Counted from the first letter of the stretch, positions 35,701 through 43,881 are shown. The stretch: DNA of 64,000 nt from Micromonospora radicis (GCF_003583405.1 NZ_QXEC01000006.1:1-64000), one strand, 5' to 3'. The notes: a model not told the origin generated them from the sequence alone. Translations and numbers: made by a program.

Positions 35701-36959
35701 GTTTCCGCGATCGGCCCGGTGTCGCTTCGCGGCGACCAGATCCGCTTGCCGTCGTCGTCACAGCCGACGTTCTGCGATACCTCGGCGCGACCGGCCGCCG
35801 CGACCAGCAGCCGATCGGCGAGCCCGTCCCCGTCGATGTCCGCGAACCGCACCTCGGTGGCGGTGGTCCCGCTCGTGCCGCCAGCGAGTAGGCGCAGGAG
35901 TCGGAGGATGTTGTCCTGCAGCCGACCGATCTCGGTCCACTTCTCCCTCTCCACGTTCGCGCCTGTCGGCGCAGGGCAGGCGCCGGTCGCGGTGGCGCCA
36001 ATCCGGCGGCGGGCCTCCATCTCGAAGGCGTTGCGCATGATCTGCGCGGTCCGAGGGGTGAAGAGGTCGGCGACGTACCGGATCGGGCTGGTGAGCACGC
36101 TCCAGAGCTTCAGGGCGAGGTCCCGCAGGTAGCGCTGTATGCCGGCGAACGAGTTGCCGGCGAGCTCCGCGACCCGTTCGACGGCGACGCTGAGAACTGC
36201 GCCGCTGAGTGCGGAGCCGAGCGCGGTCCCCAACGCATTCGACCAGACCTCACCGTTGATGGGCTTGTTGTCGAAGCGGGCGGCCAGGAGTTCTCGGCTG
36301 CCTCCCGCGATAAATCCACCGATGGCACCGCACACCGGAGCGGCAAGGGCCGCGCCGGGCGCGAAGGTGGCCAGGCAGACTCCTTCGACGAGAGCCCAGG
36401 TGCCGATGAAGATGATGGCGAGAGCGATCTTCTTCAGCATCGCAATCCAGTTCCACGCGGCCTCGATCTCGGCCTGCGGCACCACGATGACGATGTGGTT
36501 GTCCACCCGGTGGATGGCGCCGTCGAAATCGACGTTCTCGGTCTGCTCGGCGAAGAAGTCGATCCCGTACGCGTTCGCCTGACGCTCGAAGAAGTCGCCG
36601 AGGGTGCGCCCCGAGTCGCGCATCCGCTGGGCGTCGTCGACCAGACGTTGCAGGGTTTCCTGTAGCTCTTCCTCTTCGCGGGAAGGAGTGAACTCCATGA
36701 TCGCGACGATGTCGTCACCGCGGTCGGCGAGCGCGCCGAACCGGCCCGCGTCGCGCGCGCAACCGATGCGTAGTGCGGCATCACCGGGCGCGCTCGGGCC
36801 CTTCGAGAAGGAGGATTCGCTCAGCTGGCATCGTTCGACGCTCTGCGCGTCGACTGGTCGAGCGAAAGCGGTGACCAACAGCACGATGGCCATCGCGAGC
36901 GCTATCAGGGCTCTTCGGGCGGGTCTTCTACTGCTGCCAACCATTGCCATCACGTGCAT
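32772..36959 (-). CDS. Secreted GH9 glycoside hydrolase fused to an FG-GAP repeat protein
   Basis: 1395 aa from ATG 36959 (the open frame starts earlier, but a signal peptide begins here: ALIALAMAIVLLVTAFARP). Residues 40-370 are an unknown region with a coiled-coil-like stretch and one or two hydrophobic segments. About 375-620 holds five FG-GAP/VCBS calcium motifs (DIDGDGLAD, DLDGDDRAD, DIDGDGDDD, DITGDGRAD, DLDGDRVAD). About 675-815 is a CBM4/9 (IQNSNFTGDFKPWW). About 820-915 is the CelD N-terminal Ig domain (VKVNQHGYLP). About 925-1390 is a GH9 catalytic domain with GGWYDAGDHGKY (catalytic Asp pair) and VNEITINWNSALAW (acid Glu). Probably an endo- or exo-cellulase. The N-terminal FG-GAP part is foreign to usual GH9 enzymes. 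Confidence 0.88.
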   Translation of the reverse strand: MHVMAMVGSSRRPARRALIALAMAIVLLVTAFARPVDAQSVERCQLSESSFSKGPSAPGDAALRIGCARDAGRFGALADRGDDIVAIMEFTPSREEEELQETLQRLVDDAQRMRDSGRTLGDFFERQANAYGIDFFAEQTENVDFDGAIHRVDNHIVIVVPQAEIEAAWNWIAMLKKIALAIIFIGTWALVEGVCLATFAPGAALAAPVCGAIGGFIAGGSRELLAARFDNKPINGEVWSNALGTALGSALSGAVLSVAVERVAELAGNSFAGIQRYLRDLALKLWSVLTSPIRYVADLFTPRTAQIMRNAFEMEARRRIGATATGACPAPTGANVEREKWTEIGRLQDNILRLLRLLAGGTSGTTATEVRFADIDGDGLADRLLVAAAGRAEVSQNVGCDDDGKRIWSPRSDTGPIAETLERLRATQIHFGDLDGDDRADYIAVLDAAQSSTGAPSIQAWRNDSSIQEIRWAQGSRIANNLGYVDSDRRLFVDIDGDGDDDYLTITADNTVTAWENTARGFPGPGDWRRFDGFGHPGQGQPGKKVHFADITGDGRADVLLADDATGDVQAWENVGGPWTRTAGWRSLGVIQAGSPLAGRTGAIFSDLDGDRVADLMLYDQTAGIDAWRLPRYGAGPQGPGQPGTPGFPTQLPAGTLPAYGGGEPRPQVTGRLIQNSNFTGDFKPWWVNAGMTPKVDGGVFCVTAPASAKPWDVIVGHNSIYLPRGKSYTFRFRVRTSQTVNLTVQVAPFYNPNNTTYLVKYPTVTGGAWRQYEYTFDTGFSADYMLSQVQFRLGGADKSYEFCMDDVTLNGDSYVYRADRGPAVKVNQHGYLPRGPKRATLVSAATSPQSWTLRRVGGGTVATGQSRPAGYDGSAGANVHLIDFSSVTATGRFELVVGGQASYPFDIRTDLYASLRTDSMRFFYPNRSGIAIDGGIAGAEYARPAGHVASSPNGGDTRVPCQTPQPFMDNWTCDYTLDVTGGWYDAGDHGKYVVNGGIATYQLLSAWERAVAVGRPGPLGDATLAVPERGNGVPDILDEARWNLEFMLKMQVPAGKPLAGMVHHKVHDESWTGPPMLPHQDRKQRELHRPSTAATLNLAAVAAQGARLYAPYDAAFAARLRAAAERAYAAALANPALYAPRADRSGGGPYADDDVTDEFYWAATQLYLTTGGTSYLNALRANRYHRAGVAFDQNGFYWGSVAALAQLDLARFGSGLSEQAQIRGWVTEAASRLVSFQRAERFGQSYTPTSGMYDWGSNASILNNQVVLATAYDLTGNTMYADAVFEAFDYLLGRNALGQSYVTGYGTKDAKNQHSRWYAKSFDATLPNPPVGSVSGGPNSSLQDPLAASWLHGCAPQLCYVDNLEAWSVNEITINWNSALAWVSAFAADVAPRR

Positions 36960-37178
36960 GCGGGCACCCAACTTCTCGCCACCACAGAGGGTGGTCGGGG
37001 AACAGGATTCGGAGCCGGACGGGCAGGAACGCCGGTGGTGGCGCGCTGGTGGGCGATATCGTACGTAGCAACAAACCACTGTGGAAGATCATGGTTCGGG
37101 GTACACCGCATCGAGACCATCGCGCACGGACGACGGCGGCGTGATCCCGACGGACGGGCCGACGGGCGCCTCGACGAG

Positions 37179-37766
37179 CTACCCGCCGACCTCGCTGACC
37201 TGGACGAAGGGACGATCGTCCCACCAGATCGCGTGGATGATGAAGCTGTGGTGCGGCTCGTTGAAGTAGACGGCCATGTTGTCCGGCGAGTTCTGCACCC
37301 GCTGCACCGCGTACCCGTCCGCCGGGGTCGCGGTGACCAGTTCGACCACCCCCGCGGAGGTCATCCGGATGACCGCCTGGCCGCCCGCGACCCGGAACGA
37401 GCGGACGTAGCTGCGTACCCCGTCGGCGTCGGTCGTGACCGTCCAGCCGTCCTCGGTGGTGCTCGTCGGTGCGGTGCTCCGGCTCGGACTCGGCGTCGGT
37501 GAGCTGCTACCCCGCCGCCCCGGTTCCGCCGAGGGCGACGTCGTCGGGCGGGGGCTCGGGCGGGTCGTGGCCGGTGCCGGACCGACCGTCGCCGAGGGCA
37601 GCGGCGCCGGCAGGCTGGACGCCTGCGTCGATGGTAGGTGACTCAGCGGGTTGTCCTGCCCGACGGGCGTTCGCAGCACGGGCAGGATCGCCACCGACGC
37701 GAGCACGATGCTGGACGCGGTGGCGACGCACCACCCCGCGACCGGCATCAACCAGGAGAACCGCAC
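37179..37766 (-). CDS. Membrane-anchored or secreted hypothetical protein, 195 aa
   Basis: GTG start. A single N-terminal hydrophobic segment (VATASSIVLASVAILPVL) is followed by a 60-residue Pro/Ser/Thr linker. The C-terminal domain of about 85 residues (TVTTDADGVRSYVRSF, FNEPHHSFIIHAIWW) is of unknown family. It is divergent from the response regulator, with 36 bases between starts, so a shared promoter region is likely and the protein may belong to that regulon. Confidence 0.7.
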   Translation of the reverse strand: MRFSWLMPVAGWCVATASSIVLASVAILPVLRTPVGQDNPLSHLPSTQASSLPAPLPSATVGPAPATTRPSPRPTTSPSAEPGRRGSSSPTPSPSRSTAPTSTTEDGWTVTTDADGVRSYVRSFRVAGGQAVIRMTSAGVVELVTATPADGYAVQRVQNSPDNMAVYFNEPHHSFIIHAIWWDDRPFVQVSEVGG

Positions 37767-37802
37767 CGGGACATCGTCTCATTCACGAATATGGTGTACG
37801 CC

Positions 37803-38489
37803 ATGGCGATGATCCTGTTGGTCGAGGACGACCGCAACATCGCGGCTGCCCTCACCCGTGCACTGACCGACGCCGGTCACGTCGTACGCCCCGCAGGTCG
37901 CGCCGCCGAGGCGCTGATGATCGTGACCGAGGAGCGCCCGGACCTGGTCATCCTCGATCTCGGCCTGCCGGACATCGACGGCACCGACGCGCTCCGGATG
38001 ATGCGTTCGGTCTCCGACGTGCCGGTCATCGTGGCCACCGCCCGTCGCGCCGAGACCGACATCATCAGCCTGCTCAGCGCCGGTGCCGACGACTACGTGA
38101 CCAAGCCGTTCTCCGGTGGGCACATCCTGGCCCGGATCGACGCGGTGCTCCGGCGGGCCCGGACCACCACGGTCGAGGCGCCCAGGGTGATCACGGTGGC
38201 GGAGCTGACGATCCGTCCCCGGCAGCGCCTCGCAGAACTGCGCGGACAGCCGCTGCAGCTGACCCGGCGCGAGTTCGACGTGCTCGCGTACCTGGCCGAG
38301 CGGGTCGGTCAGGTGGTCAGCCGCCGTGAGTTGATGCACGAGGTCTGGAACCAGGCCCGGATCGGCGAAGAACAGACGATCGACGTGCACATCTCCTGGC
38401 TACGCCGCAAGCTGGGGGAGACCGCCGCGCAGCCGCGGTTCCTGCGCACCGTACGCGGCGTCGGCGTGATGATGGTCGACCCGCGATGA
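37803..38489 (+). CDS. OmpR/PhoB-family response regulator
   Basis: 228 aa. The receiver domain (MILLVEDDRN, phosphoacceptor Asp in LVILDLGLPDIDG, Lys in YVTKPFSG) is followed by a winged-helix DNA-binding domain (LTRREFDVLAYLAER, EQTIDVHISWLRRKLG, TVRGVGVMM). ATGs at 37791 and 37809 are alternatives. The stop overlaps the sensor kinase start (ATGA). LPMO and DUF305 genes follow the kinase on the same strand, making them possible targets. Confidence 0.93.
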   Translation: MAMILLVEDDRNIAAALTRALTDAGHVVRPAGRAAEALMIVTEERPDLVILDLGLPDIDGTDALRMMRSVSDVPVIVATARRAETDIISLLSAGADDYVTKPFSGGHILARIDAVLRRARTTTVEAPRVITVAELTIRPRQRLAELRGQPLQLTRREFDVLAYLAERVGQVVSRRELMHEVWNQARIGEEQTIDVHISWLRRKLGETAAQPRFLRTVRGVGVMMVDPR

Positions 38490-39799
38490 GGTGGGCGCTC
38501 AACCGGCTGGCCCTCGCCATCACCTCGATGGTGGCGCTCGCCTTCCTCGTGCCGCTGGCCGTGGCAACCGGGCAGATCGCCGAGGACCGGGCGCTGAGCG
38601 ACGCCCGCCAGCAGGCCACCGCACTGGTCACCGTGCTGGGCGTGGACGCCGATCCGACGCTGCTCACCAACGCGGTGGCCAGCACCACCGCCGGCGGTGC
38701 GGGTCGGCTCGCCGTACACCTGCCGGACCTCGCCCCGGTCGGCACCACGCACGTCACCGACGGCCAGGTGCGGGTCGCCGCCCGGGATCGCCGGCCGACG
38801 CTGGCTCCGGCCGGCGACGGCGTCGCGTACCTGCAACCCACCGTGCTGGCCGACGGGCGCACTGTGATCGTCGAGGTGTACGTGCCGGAGACGGCGATGC
38901 GTGCCGGCGTCCGGACCGCCTGGCTGGTGCTCGGCGTACTGGCGATCGTGCTCGTCGCCGGCTCGACGCTGCTCGCCGACCGGCTCGGTGCCCGGCTGGT
39001 ACGGGCCACCCGGGAACTGTCCGGTTCGGCACGTCGGCTCGGTGCCGGTGACCTGACCGCCCGGGTCGAACTGGACGGCCCACGCGAACTCCAGGACGCC
39101 GCGCACTCGTTCAACGCCATGGCTGCCGACCTGCGGCGCCTGATGGACCGGGAACGCGAACTCTCCGCCGACCTCTCGCACCGCCTGCGTACGCCGCTGA
39201 CCGCGCTGCGACTCGACGCCGAGGCGATGCCACCGGGGCCGATCGGCGAACGCATGCGGCAGGCCTGCGACCTGCTCGACGAGGAACTCGAGGCGATCAT
39301 CCGGGGCGTCCGGCGGGGCACCGACGGGCGGGGCGCGGAGAGCGCCGACCTGGTGGAGGTGCTGGCCGACCGGCTGGCGTTCTGGTCGGTGCTGGCCGAG
39401 GACCAGGAGCGCCCGTGGGAGGTGACCGGTGGCGACGTGCCGGTGGTCCTGCCGATGCCGCGCAGCGAGTTGATCCTGGTGGTGGACGCGATGCTCGGCA
39501 ACGTCTTCTCGCACACCCCGGACGGCACCGCCTTCCGGGTCAGCGTCTCGCCGGACGGGTTGTTGGTGGACGACGCCGGACCGGGCATCGCCGACCCGGC
39601 CAGCGCGGTGCGGCGGGGCGTGAGCAACGCCGGTTCGACCGGTCTCGGCCTGGACATCGTGCGCCGGGCCGCGGAGACCGCCGGCGGCGAGCTGGTGGTC
39701 ACCCGCAGTCCGCTCGGCGGCGCCCGGGTCGGCATCCTGCTGCGCCCCGTCGAACCCGCCCCGCAGCAGCGCCGGAGTGGCCGCCGCCCGGTTTCATGA
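38486..39799 (+). CDS. Sensor histidine kinase
   Basis: 437 aa. Two membrane helices (about residues 7-28 and 140-160) flank an extracellular sensor of about 110 residues. A HAMP domain follows (RELSGSARRLGAGDLTARV), then the phosphoacceptor His in ELSADLSHRLRTPLTAL, and an ATPase domain with an N-box-like MLGNVFSHTPDG, DDAGPGI and GSTGLGLDIVRRAAE. It pairs with the overlapping response regulator. The signal is unknown; copper or wall/polysaccharide cues would fit the genes downstream (inference). Confidence 0.93.
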   Translation: MRWALNRLALAITSMVALAFLVPLAVATGQIAEDRALSDARQQATALVTVLGVDADPTLLTNAVASTTAGGAGRLAVHLPDLAPVGTTHVTDGQVRVAARDRRPTLAPAGDGVAYLQPTVLADGRTVIVEVYVPETAMRAGVRTAWLVLGVLAIVLVAGSTLLADRLGARLVRATRELSGSARRLGAGDLTARVELDGPRELQDAAHSFNAMAADLRRLMDRERELSADLSHRLRTPLTALRLDAEAMPPGPIGERMRQACDLLDEELEAIIRGVRRGTDGRGAESADLVEVLADRLAFWSVLAEDQERPWEVTGGDVPVVLPMPRSELILVVDAMLGNVFSHTPDGTAFRVSVSPDGLLVDDAGPGIADPASAVRRGVSNAGSTGLGLDIVRRAAETAGGELVVTRSPLGGARVGILLRPVEPAPQQRRSGRRPVS

Positions 39800-39885
39800 T
39801 CCTTTCGGGGTCCGTTAAGGCTCCCTTATGGAAACCGGCCATAGCGTCTCGCCGTCACTGCCGGTACGAGCCGTACGGAGTCCGC

Positions 39886-40674
39886 ATGCGCAGGAGAATC
39901 AGCTATCCGCTGGTAGCTCTCGGAATGATCGCGTCGAGCCTGGCGGTGCCGTCTCCCGCCCAGGCCCACGGGTACGTCTCCAACCCGCCCAGCCGGCAGG
40001 CCCTGTGCGCCGCCGGTACCGTGCGGGACTGCGGCCCGATCCAGTTCGAGCCGCAGAGTGTCGAGGCCCCGAAGGGCTCCCAGCGCTGCGACGGCGGCGT
40101 CGCCCAGTGGTCGGTGCTCTCCGACGAGTCCCGCAACTGGCCGGCCCGCAACGTCGGCAACTCGGTCACCTTCACCTGGGTGATGACCGCTCGGCACCGG
40201 ACCGCCGACTGGCAGTACTTCATCGACGGCACCAGGATCGCCACGTTCGACGGCGGCAACGCCCAGCCCGACGCGACCGTGTCGCACACGATCGACCTCG
40301 GTCGGTTCCCCGGACGCCAGCGGCTGCTCGCGGTCTGGAACATCGGAGACACGCCGATGGCCTTCTACAACTGCGTCGACCTGAACGTGGGCGGCGGCGG
40401 TGCCGTACCCACCACGCGCCCGACCACCGCGCCCCCGACCACCGCGCCGCCCGTCACCCCGACTACCGCCCCGCCCGCAGCCCCGACCACCGCGCCGCCG
40501 GTCGCCGGTCCGCCGCCGCCCGTCGCCGGTGACTCCTGGGCTGCCGGGGTCAGCTACCGGACCGGGGACGTGGTGACCTACCAGGGCAAGCGCTTCCAGT
40601 GCCGGCAGGGCCACACCTCGATCAACAGCTGGGAGCCGTCGATCTTCACCCTCGCGCTCTGGCTTCCGCTGTGA
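39886..40674 (+). CDS. Lytic polysaccharide monooxygenase (AA10) with chitin-binding domain
   Basis: 262 aa. The signal peptide ends in PSPAQA, leaving a mature N-terminal His (HGYVSNPPSRQ), the first ligand of the copper histidine brace. The second His is in VMTARHRTADWQYF, and the axial aromatic is in FYNCVDL. An AA10 domain of about 155 residues is followed by a Pro/Thr linker and a CBM5/12 (WAAGVSYRTGDVVTYQGK, CRQGHTS, WEPS). It oxidatively cleaves chitin or cellulose outside the cell and needs copper. It lies 86 bases after a sensor kinase and its stop overlaps the next start. Confidence 0.93.
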   Translation: MRRRISYPLVALGMIASSLAVPSPAQAHGYVSNPPSRQALCAAGTVRDCGPIQFEPQSVEAPKGSQRCDGGVAQWSVLSDESRNWPARNVGNSVTFTWVMTARHRTADWQYFIDGTRIATFDGGNAQPDATVSHTIDLGRFPGRQRLLAVWNIGDTPMAFYNCVDLNVGGGGAVPTTRPTTAPPTTAPPVTPTTAPPAAPTTAPPVAGPPPPVAGDSWAAGVSYRTGDVVTYQGKRFQCRQGHTSINSWEPSIFTLALWLPL

Positions 40675-41261
40675 GGCGCCGGCTGGTGATCGTGGCCCTG
40701 CTCGCGCCCCTCCTACTCGGTGCGTGCGGCACGCCGGCCGCGCCGGAGAGCCCGTCGACCAGCGGTACGGCGGTCGCCGAGATCAAGGCCGCGCAGGACT
40801 ACAACGACACCGACGTGATGTTCCTGCAGATGTTCGTCCATCATCAGCGGCAGGGCCTACAGATGACCGCCGCCGCCGTGGGCCGGGCGCAGGATCCGGA
40901 GCTGCGGACGCTGGCCGAGGCGGTGCGGGCCACCGAGCAGGACGAGCTGAAGATGATCGAGGGCTGGCTCCGCGGCTGGGGCAAGCCCACGGAGGTCGAC
41001 ACCGCGCCCAACCTGCACGCCGACCACGGTGGACTGCCCGGCACGGGTCCGGCCGAGATCGAGTCGTTGACGACGGTGGCGGATGCGGAGTTCGACACCG
41101 CGTTCCTGAGCCTCTTCCTGGCCCACCAGCACAACGCCATGGAGTTGGCCAACCTGGTCAAGGACGGCGGCCGGAACGCCGACACCATGGCCTTCGGTGA
41201 GCGGGTGAGAGCCTCCCGGCAGGGTGAGATCCAGCAGATGCTGCGACTGATGAGCAAGTAG
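40671..41261 (+). CDS. DUF305 lipoprotein coupled to the LPMO
   Basis: About 196 aa from a GTG overlapping the LPMO stop (GTGA). The signal peptide ends in the lipobox LLLGAC, so it is a surface lipoprotein. The DUF305 domain is a four-helix bundle rich in Met and His: FLQMFVHHQRQGLQM and FLAHQHNAMELA. Some DUF305 proteins, such as cyanobacterial CopM, bind copper outside the cytoplasm. The tight coupling to a copper enzyme suggests copper delivery to the LPMO, which is inference. Confidence 0.9.
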   Translation: MRRRLVIVALLAPLLLGACGTPAAPESPSTSGTAVAEIKAAQDYNDTDVMFLQMFVHHQRQGLQMTAAAVGRAQDPELRTLAEAVRATEQDELKMIEGWLRGWGKPTEVDTAPNLHADHGGLPGTGPAEIESLTTVADAEFDTAFLSLFLAHQHNAMELANLVKDGGRNADTMAFGERVRASRQGEIQQMLRLMSK

Positions 41262-41278
41262 CCGTCGCGCCGGGGCGG

Positions 41279-41307
41279 GGATCCGTGCCGCGACGCGGCA
41301 CGGATCC
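41279..41307. terminator. Terminator after the LPMO-DUF305 pair
   Basis: GGATCCGTGCCGC (41279-41291) pairs with 41295-41307 over a 3-base loop, 18 bases after the DUF305 stop. Confidence 0.85.
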
Positions 41308-41369
41308 TGGAGATCAACAGACGGCACCCCGAATGGCGATCGTCCTGAGTCGACTGTCAGGATTGCGAC

Positions 41370-42113
41370 ATGACGGTCCGACTTGCCGACAGGGTGGCCC
41401 TGGTCACGGGTGGAAGCCGTGGTATAGGAGCCGCCGTCGCACGCCGCCTGGCCGAGGACGGCATCCACGTCGCCTTCACCTACCGGGCTGCGGAGGAGAG
41501 CGCCAGGGCGGTGGTGGCCGACATCGAGGCGTACGGCCGCACCGGTCTCCGCATCCAGGGGGACAGCGCGGACCCGGCCGCGGTGGTCGGTGCGGTCGAA
41601 CGGACCGTCGCCGAGTTGGGTCGGCTGGACGTCCTGGTCAACAACGCCGGGGTGTTCGCGGGCGGGCCGATCGAGTCGGTCAGCTTCGAGGATCTCGACC
41701 GGGCCGTCGCGGTCAACGTACGCGGCGTGTACCTGGCCACCCAGGCGGCGGTGCGGCACATGGGCTCGGGGGGTCGGATCGTCAACATCGGCAGCAGCTT
41801 CGCCAGCCGCGTCCCCGCCCCCGGGGTGAGCGCGTACGCGATGACCAAGAGCGCGGTCAACGGGCTGACCCGGGCGCTCGCCCGGGAACTCGGCCCGCGT
41901 GGGATCACCGTCAACCTGGTCCTGCCCGGCTCCACCGACACCGACATGAACCCGGCGGGCAGTGCCGGCGCCGACGCCCAGCGGTCGCACATCGCCCTCG
42001 GCCGGTACGCCGACCCGGCCGACGTGGCAGCCACGGTGAGCCACCTGGTCGGTGCCGGCGGCCGGCACATCAGCGGCGCGTCGATCGCCGTCGACGGCGG
42101 CGCCACCGCCTGA
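41370..42113 (+). CDS. Short-chain dehydrogenase/reductase (SDR)
   Basis: 247 aa classical SDR: cofactor motif VTGGSRGIGAAVA, structural NNAG, catalytic Ser in IGSSFASR and the YxxxK pair in SAYAMTKSAV; the end VDGGATA is also typical. It resembles 3-oxoacyl-ACP-reductase-like SDRs that use NADP. It stands alone between two secreted-hydrolase loci, and the substrate cannot be predicted. Confidence 0.92.
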   Translation: MTVRLADRVALVTGGSRGIGAAVARRLAEDGIHVAFTYRAAEESARAVVADIEAYGRTGLRIQGDSADPAAVVGAVERTVAELGRLDVLVNNAGVFAGGPIESVSFEDLDRAVAVNVRGVYLATQAAVRHMGSGGRIVNIGSSFASRVPAPGVSAYAMTKSAVNGLTRALARELGPRGITVNLVLPGSTDTDMNPAGSAGADAQRSHIALGRYADPADVAATVSHLVGAGGRHISGASIAVDGGATA

Positions 42114-42259
42114 CCGGCGGCGCAATGGTGGTATCCACGGGTCCGGCGAGGGTCGATGGTCAGCGGGAAGTGGAGATCCTCCGACAGGTCGAAGTAGGGC
42201 CAGTCGAGGGGGACGTTACCGGCTGATTACTCTCGGGTGTCGATCTCTTGACGATGGCG

Positions 42260-42277
42260 ATTGTTAACGCTATCAAT
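42260..42277. promoter_or_regulatory. LacI-type operator candidate upstream of the GH43 gene
   Basis: ATTGTTAACGCTATCAAT is an 18-bp palindrome with 7 of 9 positions paired and a C-G centre, as in many LacI-family operators. A partial copy (CGTTAGCG) follows at 42279. It lies 44 bases before the GH43 start, in the promoter region. Confidence 0.55.
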
Positions 42278-42321
42278 CCGTTAGCGCGACGCTGGGTCGC
42301 GGTGACGAGAGGCGATGGGAC

Positions 42322-43764
42322 ATGCGACTCAAGCTCCCCGGCAGGAGGCTGGTGGCCACACTCGCCGCCCTGGTCATGGCGGCGACCGTGGCGTTGGTCG
42401 GGCCGGCCGCAGCGGTGCGAGCCGCCGCCGCCGTCTTCACCAACCCGCTGGCCGAGCAGCGCGCCGATCCGCACATCTACCGGCACTCCGACGGCTACTA
42501 CTACTTCACGGCGACCGTCCCCGAGTACGACCGCATCGTGCTGCGCCGCGCCACCACGCTCCAGGGGCTCGCCACCGCGACCGAGCAGGTCATCTGGCGC
42601 CGGCACAGCGCCGGCGAGATGGGCGCGCACATCTGGGCTCCGGAGATCCACTTCATCGACGACAGGTGGTACGTCTACTTTGCCGCCGGTCGGGCCGAGG
42701 ACGTCTGGGCCATCCGGCCGTACGTGCTGGAGTCCAGCGCCGCGAACCCGTTGGACGGGCCGTGGGTGGAGCGCGGTCAACTCCAGCCGGCCCGGAGCAG
42801 CTTCTCGCTCGACGCGACCACCTTCGTCCACGATGGACAGCGCTTCCTGGCCTGGGCCGAGTACGCCGGTAGCAACTCCAACATCTACCTTGCCCGCGCG
42901 GTCAACCCGTGGACGTACGCGGGCCCGCCGACCCTGATCGCCACCCCCACGTACGCCTGGGAGACCCGGGGCTACCGGGTGAACGAGGGGCCGGCGGTGC
43001 TGATCCGCAACGGCCGGGTGTTCCTGACCTACTCGGCGAGCGCCACCGACGCCAGCTACGCCATCGGGCTGCTCACCGCCGCCGGCAGCGACCTGCTGGA
43101 CCCGGCGTCGTGGAGCAAACGTGCCACGCCCGTGTTGGCCAGCGACAGCCGGACCGGCCAGTGGGGACCGGGACACAACTCGTTCACCGTCGCCGAGGAC
43201 GGCACCGACGTGATCGTCTACCACTCCCGCAACTACGAGCGGTACCTCGGAAACGGCTACGACCCGCTGACCGACCCGAACCGGCGGACCCGACTCCAGC
43301 GCGTCTACTGGAACGCCGACGGTACGCCGAACTTCGGCGTACCGGTGCCGGACGGGGTCACCCCGGTCCGGCTGCGTGCGCACGACCTGCCCGATCGCTA
43401 CCTGCGGCACTGGGAGTTCCGGGTCAGGTTGGAGCCGAACGTGACCAACCTGGCCGACTCGCAGTTCCGGATCGTCGCCGGGTTGGCCGACCCGTCGGCG
43501 ATCTCACTGGAGTCGACCAACTACCCCGGCTACTACCTGCGGCACCGTGACCATCAGGTCTGGGTGGAGCGCGACGACGGCTCGACCCTGTTCCGGCAGG
43601 ACGCGACGTTCGGCCGCCGGGCCGGTCTGGCCGACGCGTCCAAGGTGTCGCTGGAGTCGGTGAACTTCCCCGGCCAGTACGTACGGCACCGCGACGGGCT
43701 GCTCTACCTGGAGGCCGTCCCGGACGCCGCCGGGCGGGCGTCGGCCACCTTCGCGCTGGACTGA
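42322..43764 (+). CDS. Secreted GH43 arabinofuranosidase with CBM42 (AbfB) domain
   Basis: 480 aa with signal peptide (ATLAALVMAATVALVGPAAAV). The five-bladed propeller of GH43 shows the base Asp in RADPHIYRHSDGYYYFT, the pKa-modulating Asp in SFSLDATTF, and the acid Glu in RVNEGPAVL. From about residue 355 a beta-trefoil AbfB/CBM42 follows (YLRHWEFRVRLEP, SISLESTNYPGYYLRH-like repeats), which binds arabinose side chains. It would release L-arabinose from arabinoxylan outside the cell. A LacI-type operator lies just upstream. Confidence 0.9.
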   Translation: MRLKLPGRRLVATLAALVMAATVALVGPAAAVRAAAAVFTNPLAEQRADPHIYRHSDGYYYFTATVPEYDRIVLRRATTLQGLATATEQVIWRRHSAGEMGAHIWAPEIHFIDDRWYVYFAAGRAEDVWAIRPYVLESSAANPLDGPWVERGQLQPARSSFSLDATTFVHDGQRFLAWAEYAGSNSNIYLARAVNPWTYAGPPTLIATPTYAWETRGYRVNEGPAVLIRNGRVFLTYSASATDASYAIGLLTAAGSDLLDPASWSKRATPVLASDSRTGQWGPGHNSFTVAEDGTDVIVYHSRNYERYLGNGYDPLTDPNRRTRLQRVYWNADGTPNFGVPVPDGVTPVRLRAHDLPDRYLRHWEFRVRLEPNVTNLADSQFRIVAGLADPSAISLESTNYPGYYLRHRDHQVWVERDDGSTLFRQDATFGRRAGLADASKVSLESVNFPGQYVRHRDGLLYLEAVPDAAGRASATFALD

Positions 43765-43780
43765 GCCGGGTTCCTCGGAC

Positions 43781-43818
43781 GGGTGGCCGGCGCGACGTGC
43801 ATGTCGCGCCGGCCACCC
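43781..43818. terminator. Terminator after the GH43 gene
   Basis: 16-bp perfect stem (43781-43796 with 43803-43818), 6-base loop, 17 bases after the stop. Confidence 0.85.
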
Positions 43819-43865
43819 GCGTGATGGGCTCGATCATAGTTCTGAGGTATAGATCAATCGGTATG

Positions 43866-43881
43866 TTGTGAGCGCTCTCAA
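43866..43881. promoter_or_regulatory. CebR/LacI-type operator candidate upstream of the protease gene
   Basis: TTGTGAGCGCTCTCAA is a near-perfect palindrome (7 of 8) with the GAGCGCTC core of the actinomycete CebR box (consensus TGGGAGCGCTCCCA), the site for the cello-oligosaccharide-responsive repressor. It is 80 bases before the chosen start. Its presence argues against the GTG at 43868, which lies inside it, as a start codon. Confidence 0.55.
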
